This document shows, piece after piece, positions 7,864 to 16,814 of a stretch of DNA of 64,000 bases (positions within the stretch are counted from its first letter, which is position 1; every line of letters starts with the position of its first letter). The DNA is from Streptomyces hyaluromycini (GTDB taxonomy: Bacteria; Actinomycetota; Actinomycetes; Streptomycetales; Streptomycetaceae): NCBI RefSeq assembly GCF_002217755.1, contig NZ_BCFL01000038.1, positions 1 to 64,000 on the forward strand, given 5' to 3'. The notes beneath the pieces were generated by a model that was given only the letters and a program-made list of their open reading frames with translations, made no database searches and was not told the DNA's origin. Made by a program: the position numbers and the translations under genes.

Positions 7864-8294
7864 GGCCTCATCGCCGTGGATTCGACGGCGTGCTGCCGGG
7901 GCGCGGTGACGAGGTAGGGGCGGACGCTCTTGACCAGCATCGCCATCTCGTAGCCGAGGACGGCGGCGTCGGCCTCCCGGCCCGCCAGCACGGCGAGGCA
8001 GGTGCCGGAGCCGGCGGTGGTGACGAACAGCAGCGTCGAGTCGAGTTCGACGACGACCTGGCGGACGTCCCCGCCGTCGCCGAACCTGACGCCCGCGCTG
8101 CGGCCGAGCGAGTACAGGCCGGAGGCGAGCGCCGCCATGTGGTCGGCGCTGTCGGGGTCCAGGCCGTGGACGGACTTCACCAGCCCGTCGCAGGACAGGA
8201 GCACCGCGCTGGTGGTGTGCGGTACGCGCTGCACTAGGCCGCTCATCAGCCAGTCGAGGTCGGATACCTGGGCGGTCGGCGCATCGCTCGCCAT
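7860..8294 (-). CDS. cvnB: Roadblock/LC7-domain protein (CvnB-like)
   Basis: 144 aa from the ATG at 8292-8294, which has AAGGAG about 10 nt upstream and starts MASDAPTAQVSDLDWLM in the family style. An alternative ATG at 8364-8366 overlaps the cvnA stop (ATGA) and would add 24 residues. The roadblock/LC7 fold covers most of the protein (LDWLMSGLVQRVPHTTSAVL to GYEMAMLVKSVRPYL). Roadblock proteins act as GTPase-interacting modules, here presumably for CvnD. Confidence 0.9.
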   Translation of the reverse strand: MASDAPTAQVSDLDWLMSGLVQRVPHTTSAVLLSCDGLVKSVHGLDPDSADHMAALASGLYSLGRSAGVRFGDGGDVRQVVVELDSTLLFVTTAGSGTCLAVLAGREADAAVLGYEMAMLVKSVRPYLVTAPRQHAVESTAMRP

Positions 8295-8362
8295 GGTGGA
8301 TCGACTCCTTGGGGTACGAAGGTCTGCGGGAGCGGTGGGGGTGGGGGTGGAGACGGTGCTGG

Positions 8363-10783
8363 TCATCCGGCCGGTGCGCTCCCGTCGGGCCGGGTGGTGA
8401 AGTCGGAGGTGTGCACCGGGCGCAGGGCCTGGGAGTACGACTGGGGTCGGGACGCGGACGGGGTGTCGGCGGGGTCCCGGTGTGTCCGGCTCATGTGTGT
8501 GGGGGACATGTGGTCGGTGGCCGCCGGGTGACCTGTGGTCATGAGGTCCGGGGTCTTGTGATCCGAGGCCGTGTGGTCGGAGGTCAGGTGGTCGAAGGTC
8601 ATGTGGCCTGCAACCAGGGGCTCCGGCGTCATGGGGGCCGGCGTCATGCGGTCCCGGGCCGACTGGTCCGGGGCTGTGTGGTCGGGAGCTGTGTGGTGCG
8701 GAGTCAGGTACCCGGCCTCCATGTACGTCACGTCCGCATGTGCCGCCCCCGTGTGCGTGGCATCCATGTGCGTGGCATCCATGTGCGTGGCATCCATGTG
8801 CGTGGAGTCCAGGTGCGTGGCATGGGATGTGTTGGTCGGCTGCTCGCCGGATCCGTCGCCGGCGGCCCTGTCGGCGAAGCCCGTACCGGTGAACCCGTCA
8901 TGGAGGGATGCGCCACGTGTCCCGCCCACGGACTCGGCGGCGGTCGGCTCCGCCTGGGTGGCCTCCAGGTGCTGCTGGGCTTCGGCGAGGCCGATGCCGC
9001 GCTGGAAGGCGGCCATCAGGCCGGGGTCGTGTCCGGCCGGGACCTCGTTTTCCTGGCGGGGAGCCGGGCCGCCGCGGAGCTGGGGAACGATGTGCTCCTG
9101 GGCGCGGCGGCGCGGCAGCTGGGGTTTGCCCATGGTGCCGCGCACGGCGCCGACGCGCGGCACGGGCGGGCTGCCCGCGTGCTCGGCGACCGTGGACCGG
9201 TCCTCGGGCCGGATGCCGGGCAGCGCCTCGGCGGGGTTCGCGCGGGTCTCCTGGACGCCGCGCACCGGCAGCGGCGCGGGATCGCCCCCGTGCTGCGCGT
9301 GCCGGCGGCGGCCACCGGCGGCGGCCGTGGCGGCGGGACCTTGCTGCTGCCCGGGCCCTCGGCCGGCCGGCGAACCGCCGGCGGCGGCCCGGTTTCCGGC
9401 CCCCGTGTCCGGTCCGGCGGCGCCGCCGGGCCGCACGCCCTCCAGTGCCCCGGTGCCGTGGGACGGCCGTGCTCCCGCGGCTCCGGGCGCACCGCCACCG
9501 GGCGCACCCGGCGCGCCGCCCCCGGTCGCCGTGGAGCGCGGCTGCGGTAGGGCGGCGGGTGCACCGGGCGCGCCCGGTGCCGTGCCCAAGAGGCCCTGCG
9601 GGACGACAAGGACGGCCTGGACGCCGCCGTAGATGTTGGTCTGGAGGCGGACGTTGATGCCGTGCCGGCGGGCGAGCTGGGAGACCACGAAGAGGCCGAT
9701 ACGGCCGTCGGCCAGCAGGCTGGCGACGTTGACCTGGTCGGGGTCGGCGAGCAGGGCGTTCATCTTGGACTGCTCGCCGACCGGCATGCCGAGTCCGCGG
9801 TCCTCGACCTCGACCGCGAGGCCGGAGGTGACGAGGTTGGCGCGGAGCAGCACCTGGGTGTGCGGGGCGGAGAACACCGTGGCGTTCTCGACGAGTTCGG
9901 CGAGGAGGTGGATGACGTCGGCGACGGCGTGCCCGCGCAGTTCGCCGTCGATCGGCGGGACGAGTTTGACCCGGGAGTACTGCTCGACCTCGGCGATGGC
10001 GGAGCGCAGCACCTCGGTCATGGAGACGGGGTTGCTCCACTGCCGCCGGGAGACGGCGCCGCCGAGGACGGCGAGGTTCTCGGCGTGCCGTCGGATGCGG
10101 GTGGCCAGGTGGTCGACGTGGAAGAGGCCCTTGAGGAGGTCCGGGTCCTCGATCTCGTTCTCCAGTTCGTCGAGGATCGAGATTTCCCGGTGCACGAGGG
10201 ACTGAAGGCGCCGCGCCAGGTTGACGAAGACCTCCAGCTTCTGTTCGCTGCCGGCCTGGCTGGAGAGCTGGGCCGCCTGCACGACGGCGGTGACGGCGCC
10301 GTCGTGCGCGCGGGACAGGTCGGCGGCGAGCAGCTCGAAGTCGTCCGCGTCCTCGGGCGGTCCGCCGCGCGGCTTGCGCGGGGGCGGGGTCTCGCCGCGG
10401 CGCAGCGCGTCGACGAGGGCCAGCAGATCGGCCTCGCCGCGGGCGGCGTTGCGGCGCAGGGCGGCGACGCGGTCGCTGACCGAGCGGGCGGCGCGATCAG
10501 CGGCCACGGCGGCGATGACGATGCCCGCGGCCGTCACCGAGACCGCTCCGGCGAGCACGGCCAGCAGGGTGAGGCTGGGCCGGGCGCCGGTGGAGCGGAC
10601 GGTGAACAGGACGGCCGCGCAGCCGCTGAGCGCCACCGCGACCGGTGGCAGTACCGCCAGACGCATGAGCTGAGGCCGTATGTGGGTCTCGGGCAGCGCG
10701 GGAACGGGTCGGGCGACCGGCCGTCCGTGCCGGCCGCCCTCACGGCGGTCGGCGCGGGCGGCCGGTGCACGGAGGTGAGACAT
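8363..10783 (-). CDS. cvnA: Conservon sensor ATPase (CvnA-like) with His-rich tail
   Basis: 806 aa from the ATG at 10781-10783 (GAGGA 6 nt upstream). Two transmembrane segments lie near residues 38-58 and 65-85. A helical dimerisation-like region (LARRLQSLVHREISILDELE) precedes a histidine-kinase-type ATPase domain with ELVENATVFS (N box), EDRGLGMP (G1) and GRIGLFVVSQLARRHG (G2). The long Pro/Gly/Ala-rich C-terminal half ends in an unusual stretch rich in His, Thr, Met and Asp, including four tandem THMDA-type units encoded at 8753-8812. No response regulator is adjacent, as is normal for conservons. Confidence 0.93.
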   Translation of the reverse strand: MSHLRAPAARADRREGGRHGRPVARPVPALPETHIRPQLMRLAVLPPVAVALSGCAAVLFTVRSTGARPSLTLLAVLAGAVSVTAAGIVIAAVAADRAARSVSDRVAALRRNAARGEADLLALVDALRRGETPPPRKPRGGPPEDADDFELLAADLSRAHDGAVTAVVQAAQLSSQAGSEQKLEVFVNLARRLQSLVHREISILDELENEIEDPDLLKGLFHVDHLATRIRRHAENLAVLGGAVSRRQWSNPVSMTEVLRSAIAEVEQYSRVKLVPPIDGELRGHAVADVIHLLAELVENATVFSAPHTQVLLRANLVTSGLAVEVEDRGLGMPVGEQSKMNALLADPDQVNVASLLADGRIGLFVVSQLARRHGINVRLQTNIYGGVQAVLVVPQGLLGTAPGAPGAPAALPQPRSTATGGGAPGAPGGGAPGAAGARPSHGTGALEGVRPGGAAGPDTGAGNRAAAGGSPAGRGPGQQQGPAATAAAGGRRRHAQHGGDPAPLPVRGVQETRANPAEALPGIRPEDRSTVAEHAGSPPVPRVGAVRGTMGKPQLPRRRAQEHIVPQLRGGPAPRQENEVPAGHDPGLMAAFQRGIGLAEAQQHLEATQAEPTAAESVGGTRGASLHDGFTGTGFADRAAGDGSGEQPTNTSHATHLDSTHMDATHMDATHMDATHTGAAHADVTYMEAGYLTPHHTAPDHTAPDQSARDRMTPAPMTPEPLVAGHMTFDHLTSDHTASDHKTPDLMTTGHPAATDHMSPTHMSRTHRDPADTPSASRPQSYSQALRPVHTSDFTTRPDGSAPAG
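8753..8825 (-). repeat. 15-bp tandem repeat inside cvnA
   Basis: The unit GTGCGTGGCATCCAT (plus-strand reading) occurs at 8753, 8768 and 8783, followed by degenerate copies at 8798 and 8813. Each unit encodes five residues of the pattern THMDA on the minus strand. Coding minisatellites of this kind vary in copy number between strains. Confidence 0.85.
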
Positions 10784-11198
10784 CTGCGTCCTCGTACTGG
10801 TCCGTCGGGCCTGGTTCCTCGCGCGGGTCGCGCGAGTTGGGCATGCGCCATCGCAGTGCCGGCCGAGGGGACCGCAAAAGAATTCGGCACCGCCTCGCCC
10901 GACGGGCACTCACAGTAGTCGCCACGGCATCATGTGCGGTGGGCAGTTGACAAAGTCCCCCGGAGATGGTCCCGCTCTGGTATGAGCCGTCGTACGAAAG
11001 ACCGATGACCCCCTCGGCACTCCTCTCCCGAACAGTCATGGACCGATCCGACCTGCTCAGAAACGGTCACACGCGGAGGACGTGAGCCGGGGCTCCCGCC
11101 GCTCCGTCCCGCTCGCCGACCCCCGGTCCGCACGCCCGCGACAGGTCGGTCCGGACGCCCGCAGGGGCTTCCGCGCCCTCTCCGCCACCTCCAGATCA
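10784..11198. other. Intergenic region upstream of the conservon
   Basis: 415 bp between the DUF4037-like gene (ends 11199) and cvnA. It should hold the conservon promoter. A TTGTCA hexamer reads toward cvnA at 10945-10950, but I find no convincing -10 partner. I see no small gene, repeat or RNA here. Confidence 0.4.
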
Positions 11199-12374
11199 TC
11201 ACTCACGGTGACCCCTTTGGCCTCGACTGCTCTTCGTCGGTGCGTGGCGCGGGCCGTCGTGGGCGACGACGCCCGTCACCGCGTCGGTCGCGGCCCGGGT
11301 CAGGTCCGGGCGGCTCAGGACCTCCGCGCTGTCGATGAACTGGTCCACCGCGCCGGCCTTGCGCAACGCCCGTATGTCCGGGTCCTTGATGCGGGCGCTG
11401 AGGGCCCGGGCGAAGCGGTCGGCGCGCAGCACCCGGAAGGGCCGGGCGTGGTAGGTGCGCGTGGCCGGGTCGACCCGGTCGGTGAGCTCCAGTTCGTTGT
11501 GCAGGTGGGCGACGATCTCGTACGCCTGGACCAGATGGCGCTCGCGCAGGTGCCAGTCGGTGGCGGCGAGGACGGCGGTGAGTTCGGAGGTGAGCCGCGG
11601 GGCCGCGGGGGTGCGGGCGAAGGCGCTGCCGAGCCACTTGCCGTACGGCGGGTAGCGTCGGTCCATCAGCAGGGAGAGCCGCATGAGGTCGCGGACCAGG
11701 CGGGAGGCCTCGACAGCGGAACCCAGTTCGTCGCCGACCTCGCCGCAGCGGCCGACGAAGGCCTCCTCCTGGGCGATGCGCTGCCACTGGCAGGCGAGGA
11801 CGTGGAGCCAGAGGTCGTGGGGGTACCAGCGCAGGGCGGTGCGGGCCGGGGTGAGCGTGTGGAGGCCGTCGTGGAACACGGCGCCGGCGGTGACCTCGGC
11901 GAGGAGCTGGGTGGGCAGGGCGAGCCAGTGCGCCGGGGTGACTCCGGACGCGGGGTCGAAGCCGAGGGTGGCGCGGAACCAGGAGGCGACGCCGGTCACT
12001 TCGACGCGGTGGTGCACCGGACCGTCGGTGACCCGCATGACGCGGATGTCCCGGTCCCCCGTGGCGGCGAAGTGGGTGGGCCAGCCGTGGAATGTCTTCG
12101 GGAGGTGTTCGGCGAGCACATGTCTTATGCGTCCGGCGTGGCGGCTCACATCGTGGGAGTGCAGGAACAGCTGGAGCCGCGGCCCCCATTCGTGGTCGGC
12201 GGAGCGTTCGGTGTCGTAACCGAGCACTTCGGACCCCGCGCCGATGCGGGCCGCGGAGTGGGGTATGCCGGGAGCGGCCTCCTCCAGCAGTGGGCGTACG
12301 GCCTCGGTGTAGAAGCGTCGGGAGAGCTCAAGTCCCGGTAAAAAAGCAGGGCTTGGCATATGTGCATGGCTCAT
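11199..12374 (-). CDS. DUF4037-type nucleotidyltransferase-fold protein
   Basis: 391 aa from the ATG at 12372-12374; the frame could begin 16 codons earlier. The N-terminal part, FLPGLELSRRFYTEAVRPLL then IGAGSEVLGYDTERSADHEW and RLQLFL, matches DUF4037 proteins, where a nucleotidyltransferase-like GSxxxGxDxxxSxDHxW pattern is followed by a mostly helical domain. The function is unknown; the fold suggests transfer of a nucleotide or binding of one. It stands alone between the conservon and the MBL hydrolase. Confidence 0.75.
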   Translation of the reverse strand: MSHAHMPSPAFLPGLELSRRFYTEAVRPLLEEAAPGIPHSAARIGAGSEVLGYDTERSADHEWGPRLQLFLHSHDVSRHAGRIRHVLAEHLPKTFHGWPTHFAATGDRDIRVMRVTDGPVHHRVEVTGVASWFRATLGFDPASGVTPAHWLALPTQLLAEVTAGAVFHDGLHTLTPARTALRWYPHDLWLHVLACQWQRIAQEEAFVGRCGEVGDELGSAVEASRLVRDLMRLSLLMDRRYPPYGKWLGSAFARTPAAPRLTSELTAVLAATDWHLRERHLVQAYEIVAHLHNELELTDRVDPATRTYHARPFRVLRADRFARALSARIKDPDIRALRKAGAVDQFIDSAEVLSRPDLTRAATDAVTGVVAHDGPRHAPTKSSRGQRGHRE

Positions 12375-12523
12375 GACGATGCCCCTGCCCAGGTTGTGCA
12401 GGGGCATGCACGCCATTTTCACGCCACCGCCACACCGGTGGCGGCGTCACAGGCCCTTCGTCACGGATTCCTCGCCGCTCGCGCCCGCCGCCCCACCGTC
12501 ACCGGCCGCCCGCGAGGTCGAGG

Positions 12524-13711
12524 TCACACTTCGCCCGCGAGGTCGAGGTCCCCCTGCCCGGGCGCGGTCTCCGGCCGCTTCTCGCCGCGCCAGGTCCGGC
12601 CGATCGGCGCCGAGACCGTACGCCACCACGGGTCCGCGGGCAGCTTGCCGGACGGCTCGAAGGGCTCGCCCGGACGCGGCAGCGCGACCGCCTGGCCCGC
12701 CTCGTCGCCGGCGTCCTTGGTCCACTCCCCCGGCTCGGCCCAGGCGTGCGGGGCGAGGTTGAAGGTGCCCCAGTGGATCGGCAGCAGCACGCCGTGCGGC
12801 TGCCCGCCCTGGAGGTCGAGGTGGGCGCGCATGCCCTCCTGCGGCGTCATGTGTATGTCGGGCCAGAACTCGCTGTACGCGCCGATCTGGATCATCGTCA
12901 CATCGAAGGGCCCGTGGTCGGCGCCGATGTCCTTGAAGCCGTCGAAGTAGCCGGTGTCACCGCTGTGGTAGATCCGGTGCTCCTCGCCGGCCACGGCCCA
13001 GGACGCCCACAGGGTGTGCTGGGTGTTGCGCAGCCCCCGGCCGCAGAAGTGACGGGCGGGGGTGGCCGTCAGGGTGAGTCCGCCGACCTTGGTCTCCTCG
13101 TGCCAGTCCAGCTCGCGCAGCCGGTCGGCGGAGACGCCCCACTGTTCGAGATGGGCACCGACGCCGAGCGGCACGGCGAACAGGGTGTCCGTGCCGGCCA
13201 GTGCCTTGATGGTGGGCAGGTCGAGGTGGTCGTAGTGGTCGTGCGAGATGACCACCACGTCGACGGGGCCCAGCGCGGCCAGCGGCAGCGGCGCCGGGTG
13301 CAGCCGCTTGGGCCCGGCGAACGGGAACGGGGAGCAGCGCTCGCCCCAGACGGGGTCGAACAGGACTCGGTGCCCGTCGATCTCCGCGAGGACGCTGGAG
13401 TGGCCCATCCACGTCACGCGCAGGCCGGTGGCGGCGGGCCTGCCGAGGTCGGCGACGGTGGTGGGGTACACCGGGATGGTGCCCCGGGGAGCTCTGCGGG
13501 CGCGCTGCTCCTTCTCGAAGTAGGTCTTCGCGAACTCCAGCATCGACCCCGAGGGCCGCATCCGGGTGGTACCGCCGGGGTTCTGGAAGACACCGTCCTT
13601 GAAGTGCGGGGAGCCCTGGATGCGGGCCAGGCGCTCGCCGCCGGGGTCCGCGCCGAAGGCAGCGGGCCGCAGCGCGCGGAGCCCGGAGCTCAGGGATCGC
13701 AAACCGGTCAC
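12524..13711 (-). CDS. MBL-fold metallohydrolase, NAPE-PLD-like
   Basis: 395 aa from the GTG at 13709-13711, which has TGGAGG 4-5 nt upstream; longer starts in the open frame lack this. The metal-binding motif HDHYDHLD (about 160-167) is the HxHxDH signature. Further ligands are the histidine of TPARHFCGRG, the aspartate of YHSGDTGYFD and the late histidine of PIHWGTFNLAPH. The layout fits N-acyl-phosphatidylethanolamine phospholipase D-like and UlaG-like hydrolases; the substrate is unknown. It is divergent from valine dehydrogenase across 140 bp. Confidence 0.88.
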   Translation of the reverse strand: MTGLRSLSSGLRALRPAAFGADPGGERLARIQGSPHFKDGVFQNPGGTTRMRPSGSMLEFAKTYFEKEQRARRAPRGTIPVYPTTVADLGRPAATGLRVTWMGHSSVLAEIDGHRVLFDPVWGERCSPFPFAGPKRLHPAPLPLAALGPVDVVVISHDHYDHLDLPTIKALAGTDTLFAVPLGVGAHLEQWGVSADRLRELDWHEETKVGGLTLTATPARHFCGRGLRNTQHTLWASWAVAGEEHRIYHSGDTGYFDGFKDIGADHGPFDVTMIQIGAYSEFWPDIHMTPQEGMRAHLDLQGGQPHGVLLPIHWGTFNLAPHAWAEPGEWTKDAGDEAGQAVALPRPGEPFEPSGKLPADPWWRTVSAPIGRTWRGEKRPETAPGQGDLDLAGEV

Positions 13712-13770
13712 GGTACCTCCAGTGGTGTCGCCGAGGTCCCCATTATGGTCGGCCCTTCCGACAGTCGGCG

Positions 13771-13800
13771 TTGACACCGCACCATCCGCCTCCCAATACT
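13771..13800 (+). promoter_or_regulatory. Vegetative-type promoter for vdh
   Basis: TTGACA (13771-13776) and AATACT (13795-13800) are 18 bp apart, pointing at the vdh start 51 bp downstream. A short dyad ACTGA (13798-13802) / TCAGT (13811-13815) overlaps the -10 and start-point region and could be an operator. Confidence 0.5.
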
Positions 13801-13851
13801 GACCCACTGTTCAGTAGCACCGTTTCTTCACACAGCTCCCGAGGAGCCCCC

Positions 13852-15030
13852 GTGACCGCTCCCCTGATGTCCCTGGTCTGGACCGACCACGTCACCGGCC
13901 GCCAGGGTTTCCTGGTCGTCGACCGGCTGGTGCGGGGCGTGGCCAGTGGCGGTCTGCGGATGCGGCCGGGCTGCACCCTGGAGGAGGTCACCGGACTCGC
14001 GCGCGGCATGACGATGAAGGAGGCCCTGCACTACAACCCCGAGGCCCGCTACATCCCGCTGGGGGGCGCCAAGGGCGGCATCGACTGCGATCCGCAGGAC
14101 CCCGGGGCGTACGCCCTGCTGGTCCGCTATCTGCGCGCCATGCGGCCGTATGTGGAGAGTTCCTGGACCACGGGCGAGGACCTGGGGCTCACCCAGGACC
14201 TGGTGGACCGGGCGGCGGCCGAGGCGGGGCTGGTCTCCTCGGTCCAGGCCGTGTATCCGCTGCTGGACGACGAGGCGGCGGCCCGGCGGCGGCTGGCGGA
14301 CGCCTTCGCCGTCGAGGTGGACGGGATCGGTCTCGACGAGCTGGCCGGCGGCTGCGGGGTCGCCGAGTCGGCGCTGACGGCCCTGGACCGGGCCGGGGTG
14401 CCGTACGCGGGCACGCGGGTCGCCGTGCAGGGCCTGGGCACGATGGGCGGGGCCACGGCGCGGTTCCTCGCCCGCGCGGGGCTCACCGTGGTGGCGGTCG
14501 CCGACATCAAGGGCACGGTCGCCAACCCGGCGGGTCTGGACGTCGAGGCGCTGCTGCGCGCGCGGGACGCGTACGGCACCGTCGACCGCGCGGTCCTGCG
14601 CCCCGGTGACGTGGAACTGCCGGGTGACGCGTGGCTGTCCGCCGACGCGGAGGTGCTGGTGCCGGCGGCGGTGTCGTACGCGATCGACACCGGCAACGAG
14701 CACCTGGTCACCGCCCGCTGGATCGTGGAGGCGGCCAACATGCCCGTGCTGCCCGCGGCGGAGGAACGGCTCACCGCGCGCGGGGTGACTGTGCTGCCGG
14801 ACGTGGTGGTGAACTCGGGCACCAACGCCTGGTGGTGGTGGACCCTGTTCGGCGACATCGGGCCCGACGCCGACGAGGCGTTCGCCCACACCCGCCGCTC
14901 GATGCGGGCGCTGGTGGAGCTGATGCTGGACCGCGCGGAGTCCGACGGTACGACCCCGCGGGCCGCCGCCCATGCCCTGGTGACCGACCGGCTGCCGGTG
15001 ATCGCGGAGCGGTACGGCTGGTATCGGTGA
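13852..15030 (+). CDS. vdh: Valine dehydrogenase (Glu/Leu/Phe/Val dehydrogenase family)
   Basis: 392 aa from the GTG at 13852, which has GAGGAG just upstream; the frame is open from 13771 but that part overlaps the likely promoter. The enzyme deaminates branched-chain amino acids oxidatively with NAD, supplying acyl-CoA precursors in Streptomyces. Motifs are the glycine-rich substrate segment with the catalytic lysine (LGGAKGGIDCDP, about 75-86), a second segment MTMKEALHYNPEARYIPLGG and the NAD-binding VQGLGTMGG (about 191-199). It converges with the MFS gene, whose end is 12 bp away. Confidence 0.95.
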   Translation: MTAPLMSLVWTDHVTGRQGFLVVDRLVRGVASGGLRMRPGCTLEEVTGLARGMTMKEALHYNPEARYIPLGGAKGGIDCDPQDPGAYALLVRYLRAMRPYVESSWTTGEDLGLTQDLVDRAAAEAGLVSSVQAVYPLLDDEAAARRRLADAFAVEVDGIGLDELAGGCGVAESALTALDRAGVPYAGTRVAVQGLGTMGGATARFLARAGLTVVAVADIKGTVANPAGLDVEALLRARDAYGTVDRAVLRPGDVELPGDAWLSADAEVLVPAAVSYAIDTGNEHLVTARWIVEAANMPVLPAAEERLTARGVTVLPDVVVNSGTNAWWWWTLFGDIGPDADEAFAHTRRSMRALVELMLDRAESDGTTPRAAAHALVTDRLPVIAERYGWYR

Positions 15031-15042
15031 CGCGACGCGTGC

Positions 15043-16203
15043 TCAGCGTCGCCCGGCCCTGAGGGTGCGGAGCAGGGCCAGCAGCAGGGCCAGGAGGGCC
15101 GTGAGCGCGGTGCCCTGCCAGCCGACGGCGTCGAGCAGGGGCGCGGCGACGGCCGTGCCGACGGCGCCGATCGTGAAGTACACCACGAGGTAGACGCTGC
15201 TGAGGCTGCCGGAGCGGGCGGGGTCGAGGGCGATGACACGGCTCTGGTTGGCGGCCTGGGCGGCGAAGCAGCCGGCGTCGAAGAGGGCCAGGCCGAGGGC
15301 GGTGCGCCACGGGGTGTCCAGGCCCGTGGCCAGCAGGGCGGTACCGGCCGCGGCGACGGCCATGGAGACGCCGATCACCGTGCGCGGGCCGTACCGGTCG
15401 GTGAGGCGGCCGGTGAACGGGAGCGCGGCGAAGCCGAGCAGCCCGGCCAGGCTGTAGAGGCCGATCGCGGCCGGGCCGAGGGAGTGCGGTGGCTGGGCCA
15501 GGTCCAGGGTGAGGGCGATCCAGACGAGGTTGAAGGCGAAGTACCAGAGCGCTCCGGTGGTCACCGCGCGGCGCAGCCGCGGCTGCTGCAGGAGCAGCGG
15601 CGGGAGGGCGGTCAGGGTGGCACGGTAGCCGCGGGAGGCGTGCGGCCGGTGCCGGGGCAGGAGCGTGGCCGCGGCGAGCGCGCCGAGCAGGGCGAGGGCG
15701 GCGAAGACCAGGAGCATCCGACGCCAGCCGAGGGCGTCGGTGAGGGCGCCGCCCGCCAGCCGGCTGAGCAGGATGCCGGCCGACATGCCGGCGGCCACGA
15801 GGGCGACGCCGGTTCCGCCGCGGCCCGGCCGGGCATGGCGGCCGGCGATGTTGCCGGCCTGGGCGGCCACGCTCGCGGCGGCGCCGATGAGCAGATAGGC
15901 GGCCAGGAGCACGGACGCGTCGCGCGCGGTCGCGGCCAGCGCGAGGGCCGCGGCCAGGGCGGTGAGCTGTGCGGTGACCAGGCGGTTGGGGGCGAGGTGG
16001 TCGGTGAGCGGCAGCAGCAGGGCGAAGCCGGTCATGCAGCCGGCGAGCGCGGCGGTGGGCACCAGGCCGATCACGGAGAGCGGCACGTCGAGGTCGGCGG
16101 CGACCGCGGTGAGCGCGGGCTGCACGGCGTAGTTGTTCGCGATCGCCGTCCCGGCCACGGCGGCCAGCAGGAGCGTGCCGCCGCGGGGCAGCGTCCGGCT
16201 CAC
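15043..16203 (-). CDS. MFS transporter, DHA-type efflux permease
   Basis: 386 aa and about 12 predicted transmembrane helices. I use the GTG at 16201-16203, which overlaps the stop of the upstream regulator (GTGA); a longer frame to 16242 would lie inside that gene. The N-terminal LLLAAVAGTAIANNYAVQPA and FALLLPLTDHLAPNRLV (motif A region) are typical of proton-coupled drug or metabolite exporters. Its only operon partner is the XRE-cupin regulator, which suggests a regulator-efflux pair. Substrate unknown. Confidence 0.9.
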   Translation of the reverse strand: MSRTLPRGGTLLLAAVAGTAIANNYAVQPALTAVAADLDVPLSVIGLVPTAALAGCMTGFALLLPLTDHLAPNRLVTAQLTALAAALALAATARDASVLLAAYLLIGAAASVAAQAGNIAGRHARPGRGGTGVALVAAGMSAGILLSRLAGGALTDALGWRRMLLVFAALALLGALAAATLLPRHRPHASRGYRATLTALPPLLLQQPRLRRAVTTGALWYFAFNLVWIALTLDLAQPPHSLGPAAIGLYSLAGLLGFAALPFTGRLTDRYGPRTVIGVSMAVAAAGTALLATGLDTPWRTALGLALFDAGCFAAQAANQSRVIALDPARSGSLSSVYLVVYFTIGAVGTAVAAPLLDAVGWQGTALTALLALLLALLRTLRAGRR

Positions 16204-16802
16204 GGCCGCGCGTCGCGGGTGAGGACGACGGCGTAACGGCACTCGGCGCCGGTGGTGTTGGCGAAGACGCGCTCGGCGGGCGCGCCGAGTTCGATGGTGT
16301 CACCGGCGTCGAGTTCGTGGACCGTGTCGCCGTCGTGGAAGGTCAGCCGGCCGTCCAGGACCCAGACGAGCTGCCGCACGAAGGCGAAGGCCGCCGCCGG
16401 ATACGGGACGCGGGCGCCGGCGGGCAGCCGGATCTCGGCGATCTCCGCCGGGAAGCGCGGGCCGGTGATCTGGCGGCGCAGGTAGCCGGTGCCGGGGTCG
16501 CGCCACTCGGCGGCGTCGGTGACACGCCGCACCCCCGGGGTGTCGGCCACGGGCTCCTGCGCGCCCTCGGCGAGGGCCAGCAGCGAGGCGACGCTGAGCT
16601 GGAAGGCGGCGGACAGCTTGCCGAGCACGACCGCGGTGGGGCTGCTCTCCCCGCGCTCGATCCTGCTGATCATCGCCGGGGAGACCCCGGAGGCGTCCGC
16701 GAGCTGCGCCAGGGTCCAGCGGCGGCGCTCCCGTTCGGTGCGGACCCGGGCGGCGATCTGCCGTACCAGGGGATCCGCCGATGGTTCTACTATGTTGGAC
16801 AT
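16200..16802 (-). CDS. XRE-family regulator with C-terminal cupin
   Basis: 200 aa from the ATG at 16800-16802. The helix-turn-helix lies at about 12-70 (VRTERERRRWTLAQLADASG then VSPAMISRIERGESSPTAVV), followed by a cupin sensor domain (about 95-195; VWVLDGRLTFHDGDTVHELD). No ribosome-binding site is visible, but TATATT lies 7 nt before the start, so the mRNA may be leaderless. The start codon overlaps that of the divergent GNAT gene inside a palindrome, so autoregulation is likely. Translationally coupled to the MFS gene. Confidence 0.9.
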   Translation of the reverse strand: MSNIVEPSADPLVRQIAARVRTERERRRWTLAQLADASGVSPAMISRIERGESSPTAVVLGKLSAAFQLSVASLLALAEGAQEPVADTPGVRRVTDAAEWRDPGTGYLRRQITGPRFPAEIAEIRLPAGARVPYPAAAFAFVRQLVWVLDGRLTFHDGDTVHELDAGDTIELGAPAERVFANTTGAECRYAVVLTRDARP

Positions 16803-16814
16803 GAATCCAATATA
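16791..16814. promoter_or_regulatory. Palindromic operator/promoter covering two divergent start codons
   Basis: TATGTTGGA (16791-16799) and TCCAATATA (16806-16814) are inverted copies with one mismatch, separated by CATGAA. The CATG inside contains the first three bases of both divergent genes. TATGTT and TATATT can serve as -10 elements on each strand. Confidence 0.6.

Noticed and set aside
8309..9550. Plus-strand frame with VRGIHVRGIHVRG repeats
   Set aside because: This is the antisense reading of the cvnA minisatellite, not a separate repeat protein.
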